From Tetrastigma voinierianum (Eukaryota; Streptophyta; Magnoliopsida; Vitales; Vitaceae): a stretch of DNA of 64,000 nt. The notes beneath the pieces were generated by a model. It did no database searches, was not told the DNA's origin, and worked only from the letters and a program-made list of their open reading frames with translations. Below are positions 45,420-57,770 of the stretch, piece after piece (position 1 is the stretch's first letter; each line of letters starts with the position of its first letter). The stretch lies in assembly GCA_016808115.1 (NCBI GenBank), contig JAEQBH010000734.1, positions 496,001 through 560,000 of the forward strand, given 5' to 3'. The translations under genes and the position numbers were made by a program.

Positions 45420-45725
45420 AATTAGTAAATCTGATTTACCGCTTTCTAATTGGCTTTTCTTATGTTGTTCTTTCTTTTCTTCTTTAATAATCCTCCTCTT
45501 GTAATGTTTTTTTATTGTAGGTCCTTTCACCTTCAATTTATTCTTCATTATCAACTTTGTATTTTCTTTGAGATGCTCAATATCTTCTTCCAATGCTACC
45601 GAACTTTGCCTCCTCAACGACTTTTTCTTCTTGAGCTTTGAGTGCAATGCTCTTCTTTTTTCTTTCATTTTCTATTTCTTTTTCTTGCCTTACAATTTTC
45701 ATTTCATAAGTCATTTTTTCCTCTT
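45420..45725 (-). pseudogene. gag: Copia gag relic, preceding part
   Basis: Minus strand. MTYEMKIVRQEKEIENERKK followed by SIALKAQEE and, in another frame, EEDIEHLKENTKLIMKNKL resembles the mid-Gag segment of SIRE-type copia elements (a KKSIALKA-like motif, then a charged stretch before the zinc knuckle). It lies just downstream of the primer site, so most of the N-terminal Gag is deleted. The rest of this protein is at 21966-22596, past the CACTA. Confidence 0.55.
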
Positions 45726-45758
45726 AGACAATTAAGTCTTCAAAAAACAAGAGTCCTT

Positions 45759-45770
45759 GCTCTGATACCA
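45759..45770 (-). promoter_or_regulatory. Copia primer-binding site (initiator tRNA-Met)
   Basis: GCTCTGATACCA is the reverse of TGGTATCAGAGC, the exact complement of the plant initiator tRNA-Met 3' end used by Ty1/copia elements. Two bases separate it from the LTR tail at 45773. Confidence 0.85.
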
Positions 45771-45772
45771 AT

Positions 45773-45817
45773 TCAAAGTTCAATATGACTTAGCAACCTA
45801 ACCAAGAGGGTGATTTG
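45773..45817 (-). mobile_element. Copia 5' LTR, last 45 bp
   Basis: TCAAAGTTCAATATGACTTA and what follows match the LTR end at 249-290. R2 then interrupts. The rest of this LTR should appear beyond the right edge of the window. Confidence 0.75.
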
Positions 45818-47282
45818 TGATTCGTACATCAGAAGGTGATCCAAATCAACAATATTTGTTTCCTGAGAGGCCTCTCTATCGTCGTAGTAAAGCTACCGCA
45901 AAGATAGCGGTCTAGGGTCGAACACAGGGATGGGTTTTCATCCCATGAATGATTCGCATCATGTTTGAAAATGGTTAGACTTTTATTTGGATTTTTGATC
46001 TGGGTAAAACAGTGGAGATCAAGTTTGCTCACTGGATAACCGAAATGGCCGAAAATGAAGTGTGAAATGGTGACCTCAAGGCTCGGGGTCACTAGCTTGA
46101 TAAACGGGGTTATTAAAGTGTCCTCAAGTTATTTCCACGCATTAGTGGCAAATGACATATAGTCAAAAGCCAAATCGATCTTTGTTTAGCTATAAAGCTA
46201 ACCCTGCAAAACACTCCTATTCGAGTTCAAACCTATACTGAGCATTCACTGCTCCGGCCGCCTTTGAAAACATAACATTTAACCTCATATTTCAATGGCT
46301 CAGAATGACATAGCAAAGAATGTCAAGCAGACCTACCATTAAGAATGCACTTAACCCTAAAGCATGACAAGTATTGACCAAAGGAAAGACATTAAATAGC
46401 ATTAAACCTCAAGTTTGGAAAGCTTGAACCATAAATGCAAAGATCTATTTCATTTAAAGCATGAGGACACCGCCAACCACCAAAACCAAGCTAGTAACCC
46501 CCTCTTCAAGGCTTTGAGGCTTAGCTACATCCCTTGAGTTGTCATCCCTGGCGGGGTGTGTTTGCGCCCAAGAAATGAGAGAAAAAAGAGAGAGAAGAGA
46601 GCAAATGTAACCTAAAACCAAAGTCATGAAAGCCTAAATAAAAATAAAGTTAGGGGTTACAAAAGTTATAAGGTGGCTTACCAATTGCGTGAAATACCAA
46701 AAAATGCCTAAAAATATAAGGATTACAATAGGACAAAATGGTAAATTAAACAAAACGAGGTCGCTTTGGAATCAAAACAATGTGGGAATGATTTCACATA
46801 GTGAATTTCGCTATCATCATTAAAATGCAAGGCATAGCGAAATTTAAATTTTTGCTATGCATAGTAACTTTCGCTATGATAGCGAAATTTCGCTAGCTTA
46901 GTGAAAAAATGTGCATAGCAAAATTTTTGCTATGGTCACAAAATTTTCGCAATCCTTGCAAAATTTTCGCAATGCATAGCAAAAACTGCCTGCTTCCCGT
47001 CATTTCCCCGCATCTCCTTTCATAATTTCCACTTGACATTTCTTCATTTTTTGCTTGATGAAATCAATTGAATTCAACATTCAGCACCAACACGACATCA
47101 AAACTTGAAATTATTGGTCGAGGCTCGCAAAACCCGCAAAATTACTAAAATCGAACTCGAAACTAACTCCATGGTACTAAGCGGACCTCGCATATGTCAT
47201 CGCTCAATTCATATGATTAGTGCGCAAAGCACTCAAACCTATCTTAAATAGATTCAAAAATAGCACTTTTGGGCACTAATCA
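45818..47282 (-). mobile_element. Element R2 3' LTR (family-B relative)
   Basis: Reverse LTR from TGATTCGTAC (45818) to CACTAATCA (47282), about 1.47 kb. It shares both ends, the TCGAACACAGGGATGGGTTTTC block (here 45914-45935) and AGCGAAATTTCGCTAG repeats with family B. It is shorter and clearly diverged, so it is a subfamily. Its partner starts near 63517. Confidence 0.8.
46800..46992. repeat. GCGAAATTTCGC / GCATAGC array in R2 LTR
   Basis: AGCGAAATTTCGCTAGC at 46880-46896 and many degenerate copies alternate with GCATAGC / GCTATGC units, giving dense foldback potential over 190 bp. Confidence 0.7.
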
Positions 47283-48510
47283 CACCCCCAACCGACACGT
47301 TTACAAATTTCTTAGCAATGCTAAAAACAATAAAGGTACGCATGCTGTGCTTTTACAAAAAGTGTATATTGTTCAAAAAGTGTGTGTACAGATAAGCTTT
47401 ACCTTTAGTATGAACAATTTGCACTCGTGATTTGTGTTCCAGTTTTCGAGAGAACAAATGCCATATAAGAACAAGTTTGGGGGCAACATCTGCCTCCAAG
47501 GAAGTCAACCCGAATCTCCCACCAAAATCTAATTTGTCTTAAGGTAACCAGCTTGAGCCAATAAGTTGCAAAGCCATTCCCTCCCCCAACCTAGCTACCG
47601 TGAATGGGCTTAAACCGTCGACCAACCTAAATAGGACCAGCTACACTTTTATTTCTTTCTTTGTCATATCATAGGTGCAATGCTAAAAACTCGACTTCAT
47701 CAAAGTCCGTAATCTGGGTCCACCGATGACCTCCCAACCAATTAAGGCTTAGCATCAAGCCAAAAGGATCAACCGACTTAAACTCTACGTGCTTCAATTC
47801 CTGACTCGAATGACTTTAGAATTAAGTGTCCACACCGCTAAACTCCACCCACTAACTGCAGTAACACTAAGTCGAGACTCCCAACCAATTAAGGCTTAGG
47901 GGCATCGTTTTAAAGGCTGCCATATACCCCTGACTATGTTCTAGTTTCAAGTCAAAGCCACGCTTTTATTCTTCTTTTCTTCTTTTCTTTTCATTCGGGA
48001 AGACTACATCGTCTTCATATTCACTGGGTAAATAAACCTATTATGAGTCGCCAATGTATCTAAGGTCTATTAAGAAGTGGGAAGAGGTATATAGCTTCAA
48101 CCTATCAGTACACCTGAGTGCATCAGATGTGATTAGCTAAAGGTGGATGTAAAAGGTTGAATATCGGAACTTCAATCGACCAAAACTACATCATGCATGG
48201 AATCGCTTCAACATTAAGGTAGGATACATGGCTTCAATTTTTCAACTAAAGGCAAGAGTAGAAATACAGAATATAGGCACAAAAAATGATTTGCAAAAAT
48301 GTACAAAAATGCAAATAATGCTATAAAGATTTTGATATAACCAAAGTGGCTAATACATGCTTAAAATAATTTAATATAATAGTAAGTATCACCGCTCTTA
48401 CTATCACAATACATGAATCCTATACAAAATGAGTAGGCGTTTTGATAAAGCTAAAAAACACATAAATCATGATAGAAGATATTTCTAACTCTAACTTTTC
48501 CTCCCAACCA
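47283..48510 (-). other. R2 conserved 3' noncoding region
   Basis: Begins with a reversed polypurine tract (CACCCCCAACC, 47283-47293). It contains reversed copies of the duplicated motif (AACCAATTAAGGCTTAG at about 47738 and 47884), a pyrimidine tract at 47965-47995 and the hairpin GAAGACTACATCGTCTTC at 47999-48016. No coding sequence. Confidence 0.65.
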
Positions 48511-50500
48511 AAGTATAAACATGCTTCACTCGGGTAGGGATAGAAAAGCTAGGAGAAGTGGAGGTGGACCACCTCACTCTCGTAGGCGGTGGATGCTTGG
48601 ATTTGAAGTCGCTGCGCACGCTAGCATGTCCAAGGAGGCTGCTGCTGTGGACTGGTCCCTAGTAGTCTGTGTAGGCTCAGGCGGACCGAGGCGGCTCACA
48701 TCCGAAGAAGCATGGCGTGATCAGGCTCTATGCAGCCTCTGGGGGCCTGCCATCCGCCGGTCCAACGAGGCTCTGTGTAGTAGCAAGCGCGCAACATTCA
48801 TACCAAAGCAAAGAAGCTCCTTAGAACTGATATGAATATGCTCCCAGACTCCGGCCAGGCTGCATGGCTTAAGAAGTGTCAATGAGGTCGGCGTAAGAAC
48901 GTGGGAGGTGGAGACGAGGAGATAAACCAGAACCCGGGGCTCCTCTCCACCTCTACCTCCACCTCAGGAACAGATCCTCTCCCCTCTGTGGGTCCTCTGC
49001 TACCTCCTCTGCTATCTCCTCCTCGGTCCCGCCGTTGGAGAACACCTGAGACGGTGATGTAAAGAGATCAAGCCCGTGGACAGACCCGAGTGCAACCGAT
49101 CCTCCGCCGATACGTGGCTTCAGTGGAACCCCAGATGCTTTCCCAGACCTGCCCAAGAATCGCATCAACAGCCGGTAACCCTCACCGAGCCGCCCGGCGA
49201 TGGACCTTCCTCAAAGTGAAGCAAATAAGTCATAATAAGCCTGGGAGGGATCGAACTAGAATCCCTCCGAGATCCCAGATGTGTGGCCTCGAGTATGGCT
49301 CCTCCGCTACCGAACATACGTCGCAACCCGGGAACAAGCTCGTCCGAAAGGTGTGGTCCATAAGGGAGCATCCGAGGTGGAAGCCGTCGCTAAGAGCACG
49401 GTCCCGCTGCGAAGATTTGGCCGAGACGGACCATCTCTCTCTGTGATGGCTGGGGCCAATCTCTATATCCTCCAGAATTTTCCGCCTTTGGCCGGGTAAA
49501 GCCCAAAGCAAACAATGTCCGGCAATGAGTACTCCTGAGACCGCCACGTCAACCGGAGTCTAATGGACGGTGACTTCCTCAGGAAGTCATAGAGTGGTAA
49601 ATCAAGACCACCCGATAATAGAATCGCCGCTGTCATGAATGGTAGAAGGGAATATCGCGCGGGATCAAATTTCATCAGCTCAACCGCGGTCTGCGGGTCA
49701 AAACCGTATATCGTAGAATGGCTCCCTCGCGGAAGTCCCCTCGAACGAATCTACGCTCCTAATCGTCACCGGCGGAACATAACGCCCGATCTCAAGGTCG
49801 TGAAAGCCGGCGATGAGCCCTCATCTGGGGGAGTTGACGGCCGCCGAGGCCCCAGACTCGACCGATGTTCGGGGCCCACTTGAGTGGTTTCCGCCCCCGC
49901 GCCGCTCCCGAGGCACCGGAAAGGGCCCGAGGTCCCATCCTAGTCCCGATATCTCCCAATCCTTGTGCCCTCGTATGGTCGCTGGGGCCAATGAAGGCGC
50001 AACCGCAGCGTGTCGAGAACGGGCACCGCAAATTTCGTTGAAATGCCTCGGCTCCTCCATCTCCTCGGGTATTGAATCTAACCTCGGGTCTAAGCAATAA
50101 CTACCTCGGCACGAACTACGTTCCCGCGCTTCAGTGCACCGCGCACGTATCGGTGGGCACGACTAGGAGGGCCGCGGTAATCGCTGCGTACGTCGACCGT
50201 GGCTCGACAAATAAGCACCTCGAAGGCGACGGGCGAGTAAGTAATCGCAATGTGGCCGCAAAGTGGGGCGCCGCGGCGACCGCCGGATGGCTCCGGGCAC
50301 TGACACGCCTCGTGGCTCAGTCACTAAAGCCCGGGCGTGGATTTAGAAACAGGCACCCGCACGGCACCCGGGCCGGGCTGTGGCATGAACACGTGCAAAT
50401 AGGAATCAAAGGCGTGAGGGCTCAGCACCTGGATGCAGGGAGCTGTGGCACCTGGAGGCAGCAGGAGGGTCGGAGGAAAGAAATGAACCCGACGAAATGA
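48511..50500 (-). pseudogene. GC-rich extra ORF relic (R2)
   Basis: About 2 kb of GC-rich DNA on the minus strand, equivalent to 9535-11520 in B1. Landmarks are ARYSLLPFMTAAILLSGG (49614-49667) and DLGGILVRSLPGLL followed in frame by LRKVHRRA (about 49195-49280), which aligns with LRFEEKVHQR of B1. A serine/proline/arginine-rich N-terminal part lies at about 49700-50080. Frameshifts separate the parts. The plus-strand frames here (142 and 118 codons) are shadows. Function unknown. Confidence 0.58.
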
Positions 50501-51130
50501 GCCCCCCCCTTCTTTCTTTTATAGAGCCGTGAGGTAGCCGAAGGGTCAGGGGCAACCTAAAAGTCGAATTTCTCCATTTGTTGCGAAATTCCTGCTGCAC
50601 CTTCTACCATCTGCACAATCAACAAAAATTTTGATTTAGGTAAATTGAACTAAATTAAAAACAAAAATCAAAAATAAATATTTAAAAACAAACCTAAGAA
50701 TAAAAATTAAATTAAATTAAGATAAAAGACATTAAAAGGAGTTACAAACTGAAGTTACTAAAAATAGCATAATATGAAAATTGACCAATTCTAAGCAAAA
50801 TCAAAATTTGAGCTGCGCTGGCTCTTCGAGACCAAACCACCAATTTACCGGGATTCATTCATGGAGGGTCAAGGAGGAGAGCCCTCACCCCTAAGTAGCG
50901 ACTGCGCAACCCTCATGCTTCGTTCCTTCTTGTCGAACTTTTCTCACCGGGTGATTTCGGGTCGACCATTAGCTCTTGGCCAGGGGTGATCGATGCGCAT
51001 AACTCCCCATCAACTCCATCTCGTTTACCAATTTTGCTTGCAATTGGGGGCTTTTGGTTTCCCGCACAATTCAATTGCGTACTTCATCGCCCTTGTTTGT
51101 CATCTTCCACTAGCTCTCAGGCTTCATAAG
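50501..51130 (-). other. R2 spacer between extra ORF and protease
   Basis: AT-rich (50590-50800), then a block near 50830-50990 that matches, in reverse, the post-protease region of B2 (57260-57480). As in B1 and B2 there is no polymerase gene. Confidence 0.55.
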
Positions 51131-51540
51131 TTCGCGAAAATATTGAGCTCCAAATGTCATGTTGCCAAATGTGAGCTGCATGATCTCCATTTCGGGCAAT
51201 TAATTACTGACAAGTGGGCTTAAAATGGTCTTCCTAGAATAATCGGGCACATGATTAGGCCCACTTGCTATCGCTCTGTGATCAAGCACCAAAAGTCCAC
51301 TGGGTAGTAGAATTTGTCCACCTTAACCAACACATCCTCAACTATTCCCTTAGAAATCTTCACCGATCGATCGGCCAATGATAGAGTGATGTTGGTAGGC
51401 TTAAGCTCCCATAAACCTAACTGCTTATACACTGAATATGGTAGTAGGTTTACACTAGCCCCCAAGTCTAACAATGCTTTGTCTATGCAAGTCCCACCAA
51501 TGTTGACTAATATCAGTGGGGATCTCAATCCTTGCATTTC
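51131..51540 (-). pseudogene. Aspartic protease relic with intact active site (R2)
   Basis: Best protease in the window. The 89-codon frame 51268-51537 contains LILVNIGGTCIDKALLDLGAS, with the catalytic D-L-G-A-S at residues 24-28. It continues with VNLLPYSVYKQLGL, ELKPTNITLSLADRSVKI and VDKFYYPVDF. One frameshift later NHVP..ILGRP and LTFGNM segments follow to about 51131. It is Ty3 type and active as a dimer, so a single D-S/T-G-like site per chain is expected. Confidence 0.8.
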
Positions 51541-52955
51541 ACCAGTCTTCAGCTTCTATATGATGGCACCGACTTGTTCTCTATAGGAATGCTTTCTTTC
51601 AATGCCAACTCTTCTCGACCGTGTAATGTGTCCCAAGAACTTTGCATAAGTCGGGACCCACGAATCATGTCAGCAAAGGAATATTTACCTTCTTCCCGTC
51701 TTACCACCTCCCAAATTTCACTCGGTTTGGAATTTTTCTGCTCTTAGTGCTCGGGGGAAATGAGGGGTATGTTTTTCACTCGGATCTTCACCGACACACC
51801 CTTCTACCAACCTCCTTTCTTTCTCGCTTCGCCAGCCCATGGGCACCGGTCGCTTCACTTCTTTTCCACTCCTCAAAGTGATGATGGCCTTTACTTCATC
51901 CAACCTTGAGTTGCTGGAAGAACCAATCTCAGCGGACTCCTTTCGATTTGCAAAGAGCTTGGGAAGGGAATCCTCTCTCGTACCTCCAAAGCATTGTTAA
52001 TCTCGTGATCAATAATCGCAGTAGATTATCAATCTTCTCCGATTAAGGCCGCTTCTCAAGCGCTCTCGTTCATCTATTCTCTTGTTCGCCGTACTTACAA
52101 TATCAATTCTTTGTTAATTGCACGTTGATCCCTTTTCTTCCAATAAAATCGCTTACCACCTCGCCTTCAAGTTTAAGATGGTCGTCTCAACAGAGAGGAG
52201 GATGATGATGGTCAAGTTGAGATGAGGAACCAAACTCGTTGTTCGCACCAAAGGCCATGTGGGGATTAGGCTCTGTGAGAGGTTAGGGTGATTCTTCAAA
52301 TTGGAATTATATGTGTTACCATATGGAGCATTGGGTTGTGGCTTTGTATCGCCCACAAACATTGGCATGCTCGACATCAAATCCTTCAATCGAGGAGCAC
52401 CGGGATGTTGGTTCTCCGGGTGGGACAATTGGTCAGTAATTGATGCATGGCCGCCTCGCAGATTTTCTGGCCATCGCCTGCACTTCATGGAGTCTTTTTC
52501 CTTCCAGCTCTTCCACTTTTCTAGCCAAGGTTGATATTTTTGCTTTCATCTCCATATTATCTCTCGTAGTGCAAAATTCCTCCCCTTTGGTGGACTGAGG
52601 GCCTCATTTTCTCCACCTCCCGGGTTTGGCTCGCCCCAACCCTTGGAAGTTTCACCCACATAATTCAAAAAATCATGTTTCATCTCGATGCTTGCTCGTG
52701 AAGTCCCTCCACACATAAGCCAAAAGTCAGTTTACGGCTGAGACATACCACCATAAGTGGCTTACATCCAAGTGTCAAACCATGATGACAAGCATTGATG
52801 GTCTCCATAAACCTCTCCCAAAGATTGGTAGAACTCCTCTCGTTGTCGAGGGCAAGAAAAGTGCAGATTTGTCTCTTCAAATTATTGTCTTAGAGCACTC
52901 AAGAATTTTTTTAAAAATTCGTCGCAGCCCGCCTAGCTTCCGATGGTCTCGGGTC
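51541..52955 (-). pseudogene. gag: Retrotransposon gag relic, C-terminal two thirds (R2)
   Basis: Minus strand. RQICTFLALDNERS with LWERFMETINACHHG (52800-52880) is the Gag core. FVGDTKPQPNAPYGNTYNSN (about 52300-52365) is the linker. VKAIITLRSGKEVKRPVPMG (about 51835-51895) precedes the proline-rich FPRALR segment. The N-terminal third lies beyond B2 at 62863-63250. Confidence 0.75.
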
Positions 52956-52960
52956 TGAAT
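52956..52960. repeat. Target-site duplication TGAAT, left copy
   Basis: TGAAT directly before the B2 5' LTR. The same five bases directly follow the 3' LTR (62858-62862). This is clean proof of a single B2 integration into R2 gag. Confidence 0.9.
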
Positions 52961-54662
52961 TGATTAACGCCCAAAAAGTGCAATTTTGAACCCTATATTA
53001 GATAGGTTTTGAGTGCTTTTTGTACACAATCATGCTCATTTATACCAATTGAAGTGTTCTATCTTCTTAGTAGTACTTATGCCATTTAGAGAGTATTGGC
53101 CGCTGTGCCGCACTTTCGAGTTCAATGTCGAGATAAATGACGACCGCAGTTTGAACTCAAGTCTCACCATCAATCCCAAGAACCACAGAGAAAACCAAGG
53201 CAAAATGAAGAAAATGTGATGCGCTTGAAGACGTGGAGGCAATGCAAAGGAAGGATCAACAAAGCCGAATTTTCGCTAAGTTGCGTAGGGCTCAGATCAC
53301 AAATTTCGCAACCTTAGCGAAAATTTCAGAACCCAGCTTAAAAATGCCAAATTTCGCTAGACCACTTCGGGCCGCTTAGCACCAATTTTAGCCAAAAAAC
53401 CTCGGGTTTCGCTTACTTCACAAACATTCTCGCTAGCTTAATAAATTTCTCATTAGCTAGCTAAATTATCCTGCCTTAGCGAGTTTTTCCATTGCTAAAG
53501 CCCGTGATTTCGCTTAGCTAGCGAAATTCCACCCTACTTAAAATTGATGCCTGGTCATGTTTTTGTAATTAATGCCAAACCGCTCCAAACTTAGATACTT
53601 AATTGTCCAATAACTTAGCCAATTCATAGGTTTTTGGTATTATACCTTGAGAGGTCATAAGTCTCCTCGTTTGTAACCCTCGTGGGAAGAATCGAGAACA
53701 ATCCGTGGAGTAGTTATTTTGCAGTTTTTATTTTGTAACAAAGTCCTTGCCTTAGGTTTTGCTTTTATTTCTTTCTTATCTCTTCTTCTTTCTCTTCTAC
53801 TGCTAAACACCTCTCTCGAGATGACAACTCAAGAGTGTCATAAGCCTCCTTTCTCTTTGGAAGACAAGGAAGCTTAGTCATGCGGGGCATATGCATGTTG
53901 TTCCCTTGTATGAAAAGCAATGGGTAGTGTATTTATGGCTCTATTCAAAACTTAGCTGCATACATGGGATGCATGATTTGGCCAATACTCCACATGCTTC
54001 TTAGATCGTTGTTCTTAGATGGTTTTTACGAGCCTCAGATAATATTTTACATGTTGTGGTTCTTCAAATTGGGGTGGTTAAATAACATTTATTGTTATTA
54101 TTTTGGCCAATACTCTCCATGCTTTAGATGCAAAGGCTCAATAGGAGATGCAAATTACTGGTTTTAGATGATCTACTAGCCTCTAGTGATGATATATCGA
54201 ATGTGTTGTGGTTTTAAACAAAATGGGCCATAACTCCAGATGCTAACCCAGATTGACTCAAATAGAGATGTCACGGTGAGGTTTGCCAGTTAAATATAGA
54301 TCCTGCTATGCCATGGACTATATGTCGCATGTCATAATGCGAAAGCATAAAACCCGAGGATTAATTTGTTTGCCCTAATCCTGCCAAGATAGTAACCTAA
54401 ATCTTCAAAGTTAACTTTTTCACCTTACCGCTTACAAGCACTTCGCTTCCAAACCATCTCTAATCGCTTTTGAAACACACCCAAAGAGTCCAACAGAAAG
54501 CCTTACCTTCATGCACTGATGCAAACCATTTTTAGGATGAAAACCCATCCGTGTTCGATCCTAGACCACTATACTCAAGAGTTTGACTACTTCCGCAGCA
54601 GTAGGAACTTAGGTGTATATAAATTTTGTTGATTTTAGCTCAGCCTACTGTGGTACGAATCA
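52961..54662 (+). mobile_element. B2 5' LTR
   Basis: 1,702 bp, TGATTAACGCCC to GGTACGAATCA. The GCGAAATTTCGC-type cluster is at 53250-53540. GTGTATATAAATTTTG lies 50 bp before the end. Confidence 0.88.
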
Positions 54663-54664
54663 AA

Positions 54665-54682
54665 ATGGCGCCGTTGCCGGGG
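54665..54682 (+). promoter_or_regulatory. B2 primer-binding site, intact (tRNA-Asp)
   Basis: TGGCGCCGTTGCCGGGGA, the exact complement of a plant tRNA-Asp 3' end, two bases after the LTR. It identifies the family as an Athila-like tRNA-Asp-primed Ty3 group. Confidence 0.9.
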
Positions 54683-54913
54683 ACGGTGCAAAACTACTAA
54701 TGGTAAGTTGAAGAGTACTTGTGATCAACATCACAAGTGAAGGTAACCTTTTACCTCTTGCAATTCGGGCCAGTGTGAATCGCGCTTGCTTCACTTTGCA
54801 AGAATCGCACCGTTTCGCCCGCCATTCGGGCCGCTTTTATTATTTTTAGTTAATTTTAATTTTTTTGGTGTGCTGTTTGTTGCTCTTGTTGTCTCTTTAA
54901 TTGTGTAACAACC
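54683..54913 (+). other. B2 untranslated leader
   Basis: Corresponds to 6422-6640 in B1. TTGTTGTCTCTTTAATTGTGTAACA immediately precedes gag in both. No ORF. Confidence 0.5.
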
Positions 54914-56430
54914 GTATGCAAATGCTGGGACAGAGACACTTCGTAGATTTGACAGGATAGGTACACAACTCAACCAAATAGTGAAGTTAGTGTACCAACC
55001 GACACCCGATCCCCATACCCGAGGAACAACAAGAGCCAACCAGAACCCCCATGAACTAAATGCCCATGTAACCATGAGGGATCACATCCACCCTCCTAGA
55101 GTTAGTGCCCTATCCTCAGATCATCCTCCGAAGATGTAGCAGCTGAGGCCATATTTGCACCTCTACTCCCCACATATCATATGGTATGGAAAGTTAAAAT
55201 CCATACACTCATTAGATTTTATAGGTTTGTACTACCTTCAAGGAAGGTATGATGACATGGATTTGCTGAAGCAAAGGCATTTCCATCGACTCTAAAGGAC
55301 AAGGCTGGCGATATGGCTCAACTCATCGAGGCTCAGAACTATTAGAAATTAACAGCCGTAGTTTCACTTTGAAAAAGTTCCTTCGCTCACAAGACCAATA
55401 ATTTGAAAAGACAAATCTACACTTCGCAGCTCATGATGGCGTAGAGATTTACCAAATAAGATTATGGAACCATCGTTGCATGTCCACACCATGGGTTTGA
55501 CATTACTGATGTTATAACCACTCTATGGTGAAGGTCTCCGCCATGAGGCAGCTCTTAGAAACCATGTGTGGGGGAGATCTTTTACAAAACATCCTGATGA
55601 AGCCATGGATTTCTTAAATTACGTATCGAAACTTCTAAGGGTCAGATGAGCTTAACCCCAGAGAAACTGGGATAGGATGAAACCACCAACAACCAAAGGG
55701 GTGGGATGTATGCACCCGCTCGAAGACATAGAAATGAGAGCGCTGTGGGATTTCAACCCTAGCCAGGAAGGTAGAGGAACTTGGAAGGCAACAGCTCCAA
55801 GAGGTGCAATGCAGCGACCAAAATCCCGCACGCCTAATCCTCGCACTACTTCCAACTCACACTCCAATGCAACAAAGGTCCCATGGCCCCCGCAGTTGGA
55901 ATGATTTGATGTCGATCAAAACACCGAGGGACAATACAAGCTACAACAACTAATGCTCCATATGGTAATACCTACAAATTCCAATCGAGGAATCACCCTA
56001 ATCTTCGTGACGGAGACCCAAACTCTCTCGCTTACGTATCCCTGTGTGCCAAACCTCGCTGTTTCCCTCACAACACAAACAACCACCATCCTCTTCTCCA
56101 GCAGAAGCCATATTGAATTTGAGTAAGGGTGGTGGGCAACTTTGTCGAGGAACAAAAGGAATTAACAAGAACTCACGTGCCGATTGAGACAGAAAGATCA
56201 TCAACAAGAGAATAGACGGGCTTCTGAGAGCACCCCAAACTTAAAATTGATAACCTACGTATTCAATCACTAAGATCAACAAGTTGCTAGAAGTACAAGA
56301 GAATGGGAAGGCTTCATCACAACAAGCTCTAAATCCTAAAGGAATTCATGAGGTAGGGGATTATCCAACACCAGAACGGATGAGGTTAAGGCCATAATCA
56401 CCCTTAGAAGTGGAAAAGAGGTTGATCAGC
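54914..56430 (+). pseudogene. gag: Retrotransposon gag relic (B2)
   Basis: Frame-switched pieces include TMRDHIHPPRVSAL near 55072-55110, THIRF-like text near 55205-55215, and KEGMMTWIC near 55240. NNLKRQIYTSQLMMA is near 55400, a KPWIS / MDFLNYV segment near 55600-55625, and an NAPYGNTYKFQ-like linker near 55950-55985. The overall order equals B1 and R2. No single frame exceeds about 75 codons. Confidence 0.7.
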
Positions 56431-56432
56431 CT

Positions 56433-57252
56433 ATGCCAAAACCTGTTGAAGAACCTAGGCAGGGAGAAGAATTGCAACCTGAGCATATTCTCCTAGAGGA
56501 GGATTCAATGAAATACCGCATACCACCTCCATTTCCACAAGCACTTAGAGGTAAGAAGAAGCCATCTCAACAAGCAGGCATTCTTGAGGTTTTAAGGCAA
56601 GTGAAGGTTAACATACCTTTACTGGACCTAATCAAACAAGGCGTCCCTCGCTATGCAATTTTTGAGATCTTTGCACAATCAAGAAGGGATTAGGCATTGA
56701 GAAGAAAGCATTTCTCACCGAACATGTCACAAGCATAATTCAAAGCAAATACCTCGTCAAATACAAAGATCCTCGGATCTCCCACAATTTCGGCCATTAT
56801 CGTGGGAATCAGACAGAAAAGTCCTGCTTCGATGGGACAGCAGGAACCTAATGTCGTATTCAGAGGTGCTGTGCCAGGCTTAGGGGTGAACTTAAACCTA
56901 CCAACATCACACTCTCACTGGGTCGATAGATCGCTGAAAACCCTAAGGATAGCTTGAGGATGTCTTAGTGAAGATAGACAAATTCTACTACCCAGTAGAT
57001 TTTGTGGTACTTGACACTGAACCAATTGCTAGTGAACCCAATCATGTACCAATCATCTTAGGAAGACCATTTATGGCCACTGCCAATGCAATAATAAATT
57101 GCCGGAATGGAGTCATGCAATTAACTTTTGGTAACATGACCATGGAGTTGAATATCTTCTTACTCAACAACAATCATGAGTCGCTAGAAATCAAAATCAA
57201 ATTTCTACGAGGTTGTTTCAATCGATCGCAGCAGAAAACACAATACTCGTGA
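56433..57252 (+). pseudogene. Gag C-terminus and aspartic protease relic (B2)
   Basis: Open at 56433-56693: YRIPPPFPQALRGKKKPSQQ, then ILEVLRQVKVNIPLLDLIKQ. It is broken around the active site (near 56820-56850 DLGAS is replaced by unrelated residues). It is open again at 56968-57252 with KIDKFYYPVDFVVLDTEPI, NHVPIILGRPFMATANAIIN and LTFGNMTMELNIF. The stop after this segment and the AT-rich spacer show that the polyprotein ends with protease. Confidence 0.8.
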
Positions 57253-57770
57253 AATGCACGGAGTGATCAACCATGAGATGAAGAAGAATCGTCTTGCCAT
57301 CAACACCCACCCAAAACCACCGTCAATTCAAATGTACCGCCACGAGGAGCGCTTCAACAATCGGGTCACCCAACACAATGGAATTAGCCCAGTAATCTGT
57401 GGCTGAGGAGATTATCCTCCTTGGACCCTCTTGAGCAATTTTGGCAAATTGAACTGTTTGGTGTTCTCAAAACCAAATTGCAAATTTCAACAATTTCTTA
57501 TTTTTTTTTTATTTTAGTCAATTTCATTTTTAGCTATTTAAGATGTCTCCTAATTCTAGCAATTTTCCATTTTTAGCAAGTTGGTAAGTATTTATATTAT
57601 TCATATTAAATAATTAGATATATTCTATTTCCTAACTTTAATTTTAATTTTTACTTTTTAATAATATATTAATTTTCATTTTAATCCCGAAAATTTGAAT
57701 CATGGTGTGGTGTAATTGGTGTGAGCTAAATTGCCAAAAATAATGGGATAATCGTCTGAATGACCCTTCG
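57253..57770 (+). other. B2 spacer between protease and extra ORF
   Basis: A moderately conserved block (57380-57480) and then about 250 bp of AT-rich DNA, as at 9170-9534 in B1. No polymerase sequence. Confidence 0.6.

Noticed and set aside
45414..45668. 84-codon lysine-rich minus-strand frame as an independent gene
   Set aside because: It overlaps the copia gag remnant just downstream of the primer site and reads partly out of the Gag frame.
50072..50500. 142-codon plus-strand frame in GC-rich DNA
   Set aside because: It is antisense to the R2 extra ORF, whose reverse-strand landmarks are conserved in B1 and B2. GC-rich DNA gives long chance frames.
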